Assembly (NCBI GenBank): GCA_003255025.1
Contig: QANY01006224.1
Coordinates: 1,054,001-1,118,000 of the forward strand
Reading direction: 5' to 3'
Source: Datisca glomerata
Lineage: Eukaryota > Streptophyta > Magnoliopsida > Cucurbitales > Datiscaceae
Length of the DNA stretch: 64,000 bases
Position 1 is the first letter of the stretch. Each line of letters opens with the position of its first letter. Made by a program: the position numbers and the translations under genes. This document shows positions 33,690-46,317 of the stretch, in pieces. Below the pieces are notes generated by a model that did not search any database, was not told the DNA's origin, and was given only the letters and a program-made list of their open reading frames with translations.

Positions 33690-35400
33690 CATAAAAAACA
33701 AATAAATTATTATAAGAGTTTTTATAAGTCAATATATAACATACTATATAATCAATATGTTACTGGCATATTATTTATATTAATAAATGCTACATTAACA
33801 TAGATTGATATACCATATTTAACTGAATAACACATATCAACTAACAATGATCATCATTCATTTACGTTGACAATAAAATCCCACGAATAACTATATAATC
33901 AGCGAAAACTTTACGAACAATATGATTAACCATACAATTTTTTATTGATCACATTACAATTAACCATTCAGTGATAAAAACTGTATAAATCAATATCTAT
34001 ATACTCAAACTATACGAATTTTTTTTACAGAATTTATGGAACCCACAAAATTACTAAATTTTTACACAACTATATGATTCTAGTAAGAGTAAAAGTTAGA
34101 CTTCCATCACAAAATAGTAATTGACTAAACTTGTACAATATTCAATAGATTGTATACTCGGTTATTGACCAATCCTTTATTAACTACCTTCTTACATTAA
34201 AGATAATAGGATATTGAAAAATCATTTATATATACATGCATGTTCAATCAATGACTTAGTATGGAAAGAAAATATAGAAATCATTGTGGTTTTAGTAATT
34301 TTAACCATTATCGATAGTTTGATTCAGATAGGCGAAAAATGAACATTGAATCTGTTATAGATGCTATAAGAGAAAAGATGATTTACCTTTATCGTTAATG
34401 GAGTTTTTTTTCATCAATGGTTTTCTCATCGTCAATAGTGTTCTCCTTGTTCCAAATAGGGCGTCAATGGAGATTTGTTCGACGTCAATGGCGGTTGCTA
34501 TGTGGATGGAGGTTTCGGGAATAGTTTACAAATATGGGAGGGGTCCTTGATTTTTGAGATTTGATGTTTGATTGACTTGTGTTTTACCATAGTTAGAGTA
34601 GTTTCCTTAACTATATAGTTTATGTTTTCTATTTTTTCAATTTTTATTTACTCAATTATCATTGGTGAATTTGAAATTTGAATTTTAAATAAATTAATTA
34701 GATGGGGATGTTAATTACAGGCTGTTGGGGAGGTGGGATGATTAGTTTTTTTATAAATATTTTCAATTTTTAAGGAAAGTGTAATTATCTCTTTTTATCT
34801 CAATTAATTGTGGAGTTCAAATTTGAATTTACCTTCTAAATTTATCTCGGTTATTATGGAGGTTCCCATTTTTAAGGGGCAAACAAGGCGAGATTTTTTT
34901 GTTTGAAACTTTCATTAAATATGTTAATTATCAGTTATTGAAATCTCAAATAAATAGTTTTGTTATCTAACTTAATTGAGTCATGTATATCAGCTATTTA
35001 CTAATGATTACAATGATAATACAACAAACATCGTATTTAAATTTATTAAAATTTCCGGTGTTATATCATTGATCATATATATGTTTATATTGATTTAAGT
35101 TGAATTCTGATTAAAATTTTTAAAAAAATATTTAGTTGATTGTGGATGTTATTGATTTCGTTAAATTTGGTTTAACTAGTTATTAAATATAATTAAAAAT
35201 ATGGTTCGAATTCATCGATAGTTATAGTTTCTTTAATTGTGAGGTATAAAAATTAAGTCTATCAATATTAGATAGTTGATTTACCTAAAATAATAGACAA
35301 TATATTTTATATGAATGAGGGGTATTTTTGTTAAAAATTATTGACTATTTACGAAACTTGCTATTTACTATAGATCTGAAAATTTTTTTTTGACATAGGT
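33690..35400. other. AT-rich flank between elements A and B
   Basis: No gene. Around 34380-34530 a segment with repeated GTCAATGG pieces precedes the DUF1985 gene on the minus strand and may be its leader. The rest is AT-rich. MULE-like terminal text occurs near 35353-35375. Confidence 0.4.
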
Positions 35401-36579
35401 AGCCCTATTCTATAATTAATTAGCAACAATAGCCTCTACATAATAGTACCTGAAAATGTGGCCCATCTATTAATATAACCACTGACTAAAATAAAAAATT
35501 TCATAAATGCCCATTTCAGTACATAACAAAACCATTAATCTCACCATCACTCTCACACGCGGTTGAGTATTCCACTGCACAAAAAACCCACTCCAACCTC
35601 CGAGCACGAGAGACCCGGAGAGAAACCACCGAGATAAGGAGTGCAGCCACTGGGCCGTCATGAACCACACATTTGTCGCTCCCAACTATCAAGGGCAGTG
35701 AGCAAAAGAGTAAGAGCAGCCACCGAGAAACCCTCTCCAACCCAATAAACCCATCCACAATCAAAACCACTAAAATTTCTCACTAGATTTCTTCAATAGA
35801 TTGCCTCTAAAAATCCATTTTCAAGAAATTTCTCTCGTTCTCCACTAATTTTCATAGTGTTTGTCACCAGATAACAAAATAATAATTGATTATTTTTTAA
35901 ATTTGTTTCGGTTTATAAGAAGTTTTACTATCTGTGTTTTGGCTGTTGAGAAAATTGCATGTGTGGTGTTTGAATGTATTACTATTTGTTGTAGTTTCTC
36001 ACATTCAGGTTGTTCTACGTTTAATTATTTGATGAGAATAAATTTGTTTCATATAAATCACTGCTAAATTTGTTTAATTATTTGAACATGGCTTGTCTCC
36101 ATCTTGATGTATGATGTACAGGAGAAGCAGTCAAAACATGCATCATCGTTTCTTCAATCTCCCATTTGTTTTGATTTTGTTGTTTCAGTTGATGTCGCAA
36201 CATTAGTTAAACAGAGTTTTTCAAGAGAATGTGGATTGTTTTTCAGAAGATTTTGAGTTTCTGCAAGTTTCCGGTGCGTGTTAGGATAGATTCATTGATT
36301 GGAAAAATTGGGTCAAAGTTTTTTAGGGTAGATTTGTCATCATTAACAATGTATTGTATTTTTTTTGGCTATGTATGGGTGTTTCGGGCTTGTGGTGGCT
36401 TTGTAATACAATGCTTTGAATTTTTGGGTATCACATAATTTTTGGGACTTTTTTCTCCCAAGAATACCCGTCATCAACACAAACTAGCTGTTAATAAAAT
36501 CACGTCCGTAATGAAAACTTTAACGTATGATAATAGTTCTAAATCATCCTTCATTTTAAATAACATATTCACCTTTGAG

Positions 36580-38140
36580 TATCACGTATCTGTTTTATAT
36601 ATTGTTTTGTGTTTTATGTTTAAATCTCAATATTGGTGAAGTAATAATTACGTAGTATATGCATAGATTGAGGTAAAAATAATATTGAAAGATGATAAAA
36701 ATGATGTTTACAATACTCATAAGTATAGTTGTAGACATCATATTTGCATTATGTCTTAAACCCACCACAATCTGCCTCTGAGTTTCAATTACTACTCTGC
36801 TTATTATGTCTTTTAAGGAATAAATTTTTGTTTTTTGGGTTTCTCAAAATTGTCTGTGTGCTGGTAATGCTTATTCCTTATGTGACTAGAATTCTCTAAA
36901 TCATATAATCTAGCAATCTGTGTCAAAGTTTTGTACATCGTAGCTGTTTTATATACTGTTTTATGTTCTTATATTTAAATCCTGATATTTGTGAAGTAAT
37001 TATCATGTAGTGCATGTATAGAATAGGGAAAAAATCATGCTAAATAATGGTAAAAAAATGTTTGCATACACTTACGAATACTTGTAGACATCAGATTTAC
37101 ATTATATCTTAAACTCACCACATTCCGCCTCTGAATTTCAATTACTACTTTGTTTATTATGGCTTTTCAGGAATAAATTTTTATTTTTTAGTTTCTTAAA
37201 TATTGTGTGTTTGCTGGTTATTCTTATTCTTTATGTGACTATAATTCTCTAAATCATATCATCTCGTAATTTGTGCCAAATTTTAGTATAGCGAATGTGT
37301 TTTATATAATGTCTTGTGTTTTTATGTTTACATCTTGATATTTGTGATGTAATAATCATGTAGTGCATGCATAAATTGGGGTAAATATATTGTTTACAGT
37401 ACACTTAAGAATAGTTGTAGTCATCAGATTTGCATTATGTCTTAAACCCACCACCGTCCGCCTTTGAGTTTCAATTAATACTCTGTTTATTATGTCTTTT
37501 AAGGAATACATTTTCATTTTTTGGGTTTCTCAAATATTGTATGTTTACTGGTTATGCTTATTCCTTTTGTGACTAGAATTCTGTAATTCATATCATCTCG
37601 TAATATGTGTCAAATTTGAGTACATCGTATGTGTTTTATATAATGTTTTGTGTTTTCATGTTTCAATCCTGATATTTGTAAAGTAATAATCATGTAGTGA
37701 ATGCATAGAACAGGGTAAAACTAATTTTAATAGAAGGTAAGTATAATATTTACAGTACACTCAAGAATACTTGTAGACATTAGATTTGCTTTATGTCTTA
37801 AACTCACCACAGTCCACCTATGAGTTTGAATTAATACTCTATTTATTATGTTTTAAGGAATAAATTTTTGTCTTTTGGGTTTCTCAAATTTGTATGTTTG
37901 CTGGTTATGCTTGTTTATTCCTTATGTTACTAGAATTCTTTAAATCATATCATCTCATAATCTGTGTCAAATTTCAGTACAACGTAGGTGTTTTGTACAA
38001 TGTTTTTATGTTTTTATGTTTACATCCTGATATTTGTGAAGTAATAATCGTGTAGTGCATGCATAGAATGGGGTAAAAAAGGTTAACATATAAGAAAAAT
38101 AATGTTACAGTACTATTAAGAATACATGTAGACATCAAAT
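36580..38140. repeat. ~350-bp tandem array, about four and a half units
   Basis: The marker GTAGACATCA.ATTTG recurs at 36731, 37084, 37417, 37773 and 38128, giving steps of 353, 333, 356 and 355 bp. Between markers each unit repeats, in order, TTTCAATTA.TACTCTG, AAGGAATAAATTTTTGTTTT, TGACTAGAATTCT, ATCATGTAGTGCATGCATAG and GGGTAAAA. The array precedes the DUF1985 gene of element B and probably sits in its 5' flank or first intron. Units differ by many substitutions, so the array is old. Confidence 0.88.
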
Positions 38141-38228
38141 TTGAATTTTAAGAATTTTCATGACTTCCCTTGAGTTTTAAACAAATTTATAGCTTTTTTA
38201 TTATTAATGACATAAATCATGTACGCGA

Positions 38229-38950
38229 ATGGAAAACGCAGCAATGAGAACTCAAAGAGGATCAAATAAAATACACCAAGGAAAACAAAGAAAACAAGAA
38301 AAGATCCATCATCATCTTCAAAAAGACGGAGAAAAGATGACAATGTAAGTATATAGGATATAATGTTAGCCACAATGTAGTTTGATGGAGAAAGATGTAA
38401 ACATGATAATATAGTTACATGACTTGTAAACGTTACATTCTATAAAAACTTATTTTTCTTAAGATTTCTCATGAACTTTGAAATTTTATGGCATGAAGAG
38501 TATCTGTCAAAAAGAAGATGTAGCGTAAGGTTACAAATTAATGCTACATCTTCAAAAGAAAAATGCAAAATATTAAAAGAAACAACCCTTCAATTATTAA
38601 AATCTGAGAAAGAATCGCCTGAATGTTTTTTTGAATAGTACAACATAGGACAAGATAAGCAATGATGTAAAATAGTAGATCAAAATGCATGTTTACTAAT
38701 ATTAAAATTGTATAGTTATATGTATATTACTAAATATCCTTGTTTCATTAGGTTGAAAGTGAAAATCTTGAAGAAGGAAGCCATGAAGAATCTGATAAAA
38801 GTGAACAAGAAAGCCAACATAGAGGAAAGCATGAGCCAAAACTTATACAAAATGAGGTACTTATACGATTAAAGATAATATATATAGCTGGTAAACATAT
38901 AGTTAAAATGCCGTCAGCAATATGTTTACATTGTTTAATCATATTAAAAA
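38229..38950 (+). other. possible 5' exons of the DUF1985 gene of element B
   Basis: An ATG at 38229 opens a basic stretch (MENAAMRTQRGSNKIHQGKQ) that ends at a GTAAGT donor at 38345. A second open piece from about 38751 to 38856, after a TTTCATTAG acceptor, reads VESENLEEGSHEESDKSEQE in one frame and ends at GAG|GTACTT. The joining frame is uncertain, so these are only candidate exons. Confidence 0.35.
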
Positions 38951-38959
38951 TGAACTATT

Positions 38960-40260
38960 GTTATTTGTAACACTGTAAGAATGAGCATTGTTGATCCCAA
39001 GAACAAAGTGGATGCCTTTGAAATGCACACTTCTATCTTCAAATCTATTAGTGGTAATAGCATTAAAAAGATCACTGAATCTCATCCAAGCAAAGAAGTT
39101 CAGAGAAAGTTGTATTGGTCACTTACTCGACTTGATGGTGAGCAAGTTTCCTTCACAACTTATGGTGAATCGTTTGAGGATACAGTGCAGGCACAATATA
39201 GATGATGGAATACTATTCAACCTAGAGGGTAATATAATTAAGTTTGGTTTAAATAAATTTGCATTGGTGACAAGGCTTAATTGTGACCCCTACCCTATTG
39301 GAGGAAGGAGAATGTTACGAGAGGGTGAGCTAATAGAGAAATATTTTAATAATGAAAAAAACATCTCTAGGAAAAATCTAACAATGATCTACATTTCGGC
39401 ATGACCAAAGTGAGAGCATGGTAAAATTGGCGAAGATGTACTGTTTAGAAACCTTGCTCCTTCTAAAACATGAAAATACAAAGATAAGTATAGATCATTC
39501 GAAGATGATTGATCATGATGAGATGTTCAATAGTTTCTCATGGGAACGATTTTCATATGAACTCACACGTGAGTTTATACAAAAGTTTGTTGCTCCCACG
39601 ATGTAAAATGGGCAGCATTGGGAGAATTTCCCCTTGCATTAGTCATATGGGTGTACAAGTTCCTACCATCCATCTGTGAGGGACCTTCAAAATATGCAAC
39701 AAAAGTCAGGAATGGACTTCCTAGCAAATGTAATTAGGAATCAAGCATTCAACCAAATTGGAGAGGATTAGAAAGATACATTTTTTGGAACACCGATATA
39801 AGTAACATATATTTCCAACTAATATTTTTGCACTATAAATTTTGAATTATAGTTTTGATATATTCAAGCAAATATGTAACTAATATTGAAAAGAAAATTA
39901 CAGTTTTAGGTCAAACCATTGCAACCAACTGAAGAAGAATGGGCAGCCACGTACATGCATCCCTTCAACAAAAGAAAAGAAGCATATAATCAAAATACAG
40001 AAGAAGACTCAAGAAGTGGAGAGCCCGCTACAGACTCGTTTGGAAATTTAATTCGTACAACCATCCCACCAAACATTAGAGTGAAACCTGATACGAAAAA
40101 GATGCTAGACAAGTTGGAGGCCTTGGAGAAATCTCAGGTTGAGATTTCTGAGAAAATGTCAAGCATGACAGCAATGGTGATGCAGGAATTTTATGAAATG
40201 CGACAACTAATCAACCTTGCAAATCCACTATTTTTCGTATTCAAAGATAAAAAATACTAA
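38960..40260 (+). pseudogene. DUF1985-domain gene of element B, degenerate
   Basis: Pieces in order: CIGHLLDLMVSKFPSQL (about 39101), DDGILFNLEGNIIKFGLNKF ALVTRLNCDPYPIGG (39202-39306), EGELIEKYFNNEKN, MVKLAKMYCLETLLLLKHEN (39418 on), MFNSFSWERFSYEL, then GEFPLALVIWVYKFLPSI near 39620-39680. This matches the DUF1985 gene of element A block by block and ends with the FPLA..IW.Y motif usual after the domain. A later exon, 39919-40260, encodes WAATYMHPFNKRKEAYNQNT and a predicted coiled coil (MLDKLEALEKSQVEISEKMS). Frame changes near 39150, 39405 and 39605 break the reading. Function is unknown; it should be the accessory gene of the element. Confidence 0.72.
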
Positions 40261-43020
40261 TTACTTTTGTAATGGCAATTGGAATGATATTAACTCCTAT
40301 TTATTCATTATCTATGTTACGCCAAATGTTCTATGGATACAAGCTTTTTAATGCTCCAAATTCTTTTTTTTTTTTAATTCGAGACCGCGAGATGAAGAGG
40401 GATGAAAAATCACTACATTATTAACAACAAATTATTGAAATTTAAAAAATGCTTCTCTTTTTAGAAGACAATAATAATTCTGACTCTGAATCATCTGTAG
40501 AGTCAAGTCACCTAATTTAACCAAATATCTAAAAAGCTCAATCATCTAGAAAGGCTACCCCAATGAGCCTATGATGCATTTCAAGACTCTCAGGACCCAT
40601 TTGATGACATCAATCTTAGTGATGATGAATAAATAAACATAATTTACATTTGGCAAAATTCCATTGAAAAAATAATCAATAAATCAAGAAATCTGAAAGA
40701 ATAATGATGGCTCTCTAGTATAATGCAACGGTCATGATGAATTTCAAAACAAGCAATAATGACTTCTCCAACATGAATCAAATTGAAGCACAAAAGTCTA
40801 AGATAGCAATTATCAAAGGATGACAACAATGACTCTCCATTGTACAACAATAGTCACAATGACTTTTCAAAACAACAATTATGACTTCCAAGAATGAAGA
40901 CACGAAGACCAATATAAAAATTATTGAGGGATCTTTGTATTTTTTTCTGTAATTATTGTACTAGTTGTCAAAAGTTATAATGTAACATGTCTTTACTTTC
41001 GTAAAAAAATCATAATGTAGGCCAGTGATTAGTTTCTCGTGAACTTCACTCTCCTTGCCTACAAATAGGCTGTCCTCTCCCATTTGTTTCTCAGAACTTG
41101 TTTTCGACTCTTAACAATTTTGAGAGAAAAATTTGTTTTGAAAATAAATCATTCTTCTTCCTCCTCTTTTGTAATCTTTTTTTCTTTCTTCTCAACATTA
41201 ATTAGTGAGCGAGAGTACTAATTAATTGTTGCAAATTAATTTCTTCAATACTTGTAAGTTTAGACATTGGGCTCATTTCTAGACCTTGGGTATAGTGTTC
41301 GACTAATATCAATGCTAACGAGCAAAATGAGTATATATAAAAAAATATTGGATGGGATAAATACAATATCTACACTTATCATCTCGGCTGTATTCATTGG
41401 CATATTTTGTCCTAAGATGACAATGAAGTTGGCAATAATAGCATGGCAATGCTGAGTATGATCTTAGACATTATATGAAATAATTATATTTATTAGAGGA
41501 TCGTTTCTCAGGAAAATGTCAAAAGGGGTGAAGCTTACAACAATGATGGATATGAAGCTGTTGGCTCCCATAAGGAGACACCAATAGGACATGGAGAAAA
41601 CAAAAAATAATGTAAGTATGAACAATAAGTAAATTGTTGTTAGCTTATCATAATTTACAAATCTTAAAAAATATTACTTACACATAATCTAAAACAGGAG
41701 AAAAATGATGAAATTGTGGACACTGGAGGAACAAGTCCAAATAAATATCAAATGGACAATGTAAGACTAGTAATATATGTTCTTGAAGTAAGACTAGTAA
41801 TACAATAATTAGTTTTAGCATAAATGAGTTTGGAACATATTGCTGAAAGATATTGTATAAAACTTATGAGTGCAGGTTAAGCTTGATGGAAAAGTAGGGG
41901 GAAAAGAAATGCAGACAGAGTCTATAACAGATGAAGAAAGTTAGTAAATATTACTTCACTAAGCTTAAAAAATCTACTTACCTAAAATATGATTGGTCAT
42001 ATGGACTGTATTTCTTCTTTATTCATTTGGTATACTTTGTTTTTCTGCTGGATTTCAGAATTATTGTTATAATTTTTTATGCTTTTAGATTGAATTAGGT
42101 TATCAGTTAACTTTGTTGTGTCATCAAGTGACTGCTACTTTTTCTATAGTTTCATATTTATGACACTTAATTAACATAGACAAGCTAATATGGTCAAGAC
42201 TGCTAATGCTTTATTTCCTAAGAATGGATCACAATCCTTTAAAACTGATGAGTGCAGGTTAATGTTACTGCAATTTAGGCTAGGGGAAAGAGATAAACGC
42301 TGAAACAGTAACGAATGAAGTACGTCTGTAAACATTTTTTTCATACTGTAAATAAAATATTTACATAAAATATAAGATGTTTTTACTATTTTTCCATATT
42401 GTAACCCTGATTACAGGAAAAAAAATTATGTTTCTCCTTTAGTTATGTCATTTTTACAAAAATGATTAATTTTTTTAGTGATCAATAAATATATAGTTTT
42501 TACGCATTTTTGTATACTTGTTTTTTCTGCTGGATTTTAGATTCATGTTGCTAAAAATTTGGAGAGAGGAACAATAATCCACACCAAGGACGCAAAGAAT
42601 GGAAAGCATGTAAATCAATTTTTAACATAGTGTAAATATTTTATTTACATAACATTTTGAATACTTATCAATAGTTTGAATCTTTTCATGAAAAAAAACA
42701 AACAAAAAAGAAGCTCGTGAAAGAAAAAGATATTTCAATCAAAGAGGTTAATAAAACCATCCTCGATTTTGAACATTCTATACACATCTGCTTCTGGGTC
42801 AGCAGCTGACGAGGAGAAACCATAACAACAACATGACAAAGTTGAGCCTTCTATACAAGAAGTCCCCGTAATTGAGCCACCTTCCTTCGATATTCTTTCA
42901 TAAGAGACAATGCAATACCTATATGAGATAACGAAAGTTGTTTGATATATTTGAAAAGTTTAAAAAACTTACATAGCTTTTTGGATATTTGGATGTATGA
43001 ATGTTTGAAAGATTCAAAGG
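40261..43020 (+). other. possible short 3' exons and non-coding DNA downstream of the DUF1985 gene
   Basis: Several short plus-strand open pieces, mostly hydrophilic, end at GTAAG-like donors: near 41512-41610, 41699-41760, 41878-41940 and 42540-42610. One near 42845-42895 ends PSIQEVPVIEPPSFDILS and a stop. They may be small exons of the DUF1985 gene, or decayed repeats of one exon. No Ulp1 catalytic motif is found. Confidence 0.35.
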
Positions 43021-43026
43021 ATATTT

Positions 43027-43220
43027 GGATATTAGATATGAATTAGATGAGGTAAATGACTAGTACTTCATTGGTGTTTTGTTGAAGATTGAGAACAAAT
43101 ACTTTATTTAGTTGTTTGAAAGTTTCGTAGGATATTAGATATGAATTAGATGAGGTACATGACTAGTACTTCAATGATGTTTTGTTGAAGATCGAGAACT
43201 AGTACTTTATTTAGATATCT
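43027..43220. repeat. 103-bp tandem duplication
   Basis: GGATATTAGATATGAATTAG followed by ATGAGG at 43027 recurs at 43130. Both copies continue with ATGACTAGTACTTCA and TTTTGTTGAAGAT.GAGAAC. Confidence 0.9.
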
Positions 43221-43451
43221 ACTAGTTTAATTTTGGATGATTATGAGTAATTAGTAGTTGATTATTACTTTATATTGCTTGTTATGATTTGCTAAAGCTT
43301 TAGTTTTGAGATGCTCGTATTGGAATGTCTTTCTTGTTTTAAAAAAGAATAACTTTATTTTCTCTTAAGTATCAACAGCATGCTTTATAGGTATCCTTAA
43401 TGTTACATATCCATAATCTATAGTCAAAACTCTACTACAATTTTTTAAAAT

Positions 43452-44010
43452 ATAATTAACAAAAACTTTATTGTTGAAGCAATATAGAAATTAATTACAA
43501 CTTCGTAAAATCTATATGTATTTTAAGGAAATACATAAAAGGCTACAAATATGCAGCAAAGTCCACCGCGTCTCCGGTTAAAAAAGTGTTAACGAGCCGT
43601 AAACATATTTTTAACCCAACACATTTTTTATTCAAAATAAAAGAGACAGTAAGAGTATGTTGCAAATAGTTCTCATTTTTTCAGAAGAGTGCACAAATTA
43701 TCAAAAACAAACATTTTCTGGCATATAACTAACAAAATATTTATTGTTGAAACATAAAAAAAATATCAAAATTATTACAACTCAGTAAAATCCATATGTA
43801 TTTCAATGAAAAAAGCATAAAATGCAGTAACAAATATACAACAAAGTACACTGCATTTTCAATTCAAGACGTTAAAAACAAGTTTACAACTCGTAAACAT
43901 ATATTTAACTAGCCACATTTTTTATTTAAAATAAAAGAGACAGTAAGAGTATGATGTAAATATTTCTCCTATACCCAAAACATAGAACAATATATAAATT
44001 GTCAAAAACA
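43452..44010. repeat. ~273-bp tandem duplication downstream of the transposase of element B
   Basis: TTATTGTTGAA..ATA at 43468 recurs at 43741. Both copies contain TAAAATC.ATATGTATTT, GCAAC/GCAG runs, GTAAACATAT.TTTAAC and AAATAAAAGAGACAGTAAGA. The second copy ends against the stop region of the transposase gene. Confidence 0.85.
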
Positions 44011-44017
44011 AATATTT

Positions 44018-46317
44018 TCAATGAGAAGAACTAGCTGCTAAATTTTTCCAGTTTTTGCACGTCCTTTTATCATGACCAAAACGGCCACACGAACCACATT
44101 TCACCTAATTCTATTCACCAACAGATGGAATCTTCCTCTTTCTAGGCCTCTCAGGTTGGCGCCTAACCATGGGTGGTCTAACAAACTCTTCTTATACTTC
44201 AAATTGTAAATTTCACTCAAATTTATTTCCTACAAGATTAATATTTGAGGAGTATGCTGCAAATAATTCATTCTTAAAGTAATAATTAGAAACATAAGGG
44301 TAATGAATCATGCACCTATGAGAAAAAACCACACAAGCATGTGCACACGACATCTCATCCAAATCCCACATTCTGCACATACAAGTCCCACACTGCAAAT
44401 GTACAATATAGTGAATAGAACCATCCACAATTTGGAACTTATTAATGTCCATCAACAATACTTGAAAGAGAAATAAAGTAACAATAACATACAAAAATTT
44501 GATGTAAAGAATAAACTTGAAAAAATTAAGCATGAACTTACCAACATGGTCCCGCTGTAAACATCAACCGTAAATATTTTTCAGCCCACTTGGTTAATGG
44601 GGTAATAGTTTAACTAGCAGCCATCCTTCGATCATAAAACCATTCTTGACGCTTCACCCTATTATGTTTAATGAAAAAACCAACAAGCATTTCTCTAGCA
44701 TCCTTGAAAAGAGCATTTATGCTCTCAGCTATATTAGATGTCATTATAATATATCTGCATCTAATAAAATGGGAACGCACCTAACTCTCATAGCCAATAC
44801 CTTCTAGATAGCTCTGAATGCCTGGACCAATCGATTTTTGTCCTCGCATATATCTCTCAAAATCATCAAAATGATAAACCTTAGCACACGAGTAAAAAAT
44901 GCTATCAATAATCGAACTTTTCCAAATCGATTTAACATTCATCAACAAGTAATGCATACAATACCCATGTTTTGCATTAAGAAACGCTTTAGCCATAACT
45001 TCATGTATACTACAATGTCGATCAAATACAAACACAAATTGCTCACGATCACCATATGCACATTATAGCTTCTGAAGAAACTATCCCCAAGACCTATCGT
45101 CCTCAGTTTCAACTACTCCAAATGCTAGAGGAAATATTTGATCGTTGCCACCTAACATAGAAGTAACAAGAAGAGTTCCAAAGTATTTGTACTTCAATAA
45201 TGTGCCATCTAAAACAATAATCGGCCTGCAATGCTGACTACCAACAATGGAGCCACCCAAAGCCATAAAAAAGTACTTAAAGACACCATCATCATCCGTA
45301 TCAAGAAACGTTATAGTGCCTACAAAAAAAATATTAAATAAATGAAAATTATGTTCATAGGCACATTATCTAAGAAAATTTTAGTCAAGACTTTACTTAC
45401 CAGGATTACTCTCTTTCAAAGCAACACAATATGCAAGAAGAAATGCATATGACTCTTTTGGAGATCCACGAATCAACTCCAATGTTGCATGCTTTGCTCT
45501 TAATGCTTTATAATAGCTTATTTCCACACCATGTTTGCGACGCATATAATCTAAAATGTTCTTAGGAGCAGTACTATCCCCAACACCAATCATGTATCTA
45601 CTCTTAAAAAACTCACTAATGATTGAAGAAGTGGGTTGACGATGACCACTATGCACAATCTTCGAATAACAACTATGGTCATTAACATACTTACGAAGAA
45701 TCCAAAGATCACTATCATCAAAACATGTAGCACGTAAGTATCATGTACAATTCATATACACACAACGAAAAATCAAACGAGAACGATTTGACTTAGTTCT
45801 ATATTCAAAATTGGTCCACAATCAATAACCTTCAATGATTTTATCAACAAATCCTTACTAGAAAAAACTGTTGTTTCCAAATAACAAAAGATAGAGGCAG
45901 ATTCTCTACATCTATATCCTCAATAAAAACAGCATCATCTGCTCTTGGTTCAACCACCATAGATAAAGATGAGCCAACATGAGTAATTGAATGTGCTACA
46001 TCAATAGCTTCCTGAATCATGCTTGTACTACTAACAAAACTAGAGACGATTAAAGGACAATTCAAATCCTTCTTATTCTTAATCACCGTCAAATACCAGT
46101 TGACACCAGAGTCATCCTTAATCTCCAAGGCACTATATTCTAAATTTATATATAATTGAATTTCTCGAGCTTCTAAACCAATCTCTGACACCAACAAACC
46201 AATCAAATCATTCTAGTTTGAGTTTTCATCAATTAATAATGGTTTCAGTTTATAATCAATAAATTGCTTGACAACATTCCAATGCTCATGATACAAAACA
46301 ACAATAGGGATTGCCAT
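44018..46317 (-). pseudogene. MULE transposase of element B, degenerate
   Basis: The start at 46317 gives MAIPIVVLYHEHWNVVKQFI (PB1-like N-terminus), a stop near 46215, then IGLEAREIQLYINLEYSALE. The DNA-binding part is around 45790-45690 and includes a frame change. Then come MRRKHGVEISYYKALRAKHA, the catalytic block CRPIIVLDGTLLKYKYFGTL (45230-45170; Asp kept in LDGT), FPLAFGVVETEDDRSWG, CMHYLLMNVKSIWKSSIIDS, YLEGIGYES, the SWIM finger CMCRMWDLDEMSCAHACVV (Cys and His kept) and NYYFKNELFAAYSSN. The terminal zinc knuckle is CGSCGRFGHDKRTC, with the stop at 44018-44020. The order and many exact residues match element A's transposase. Stops near 44080 and 45070 and elsewhere mark it as dead. 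Its zinc-binding residues are better kept than in A. Confidence 0.85.
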
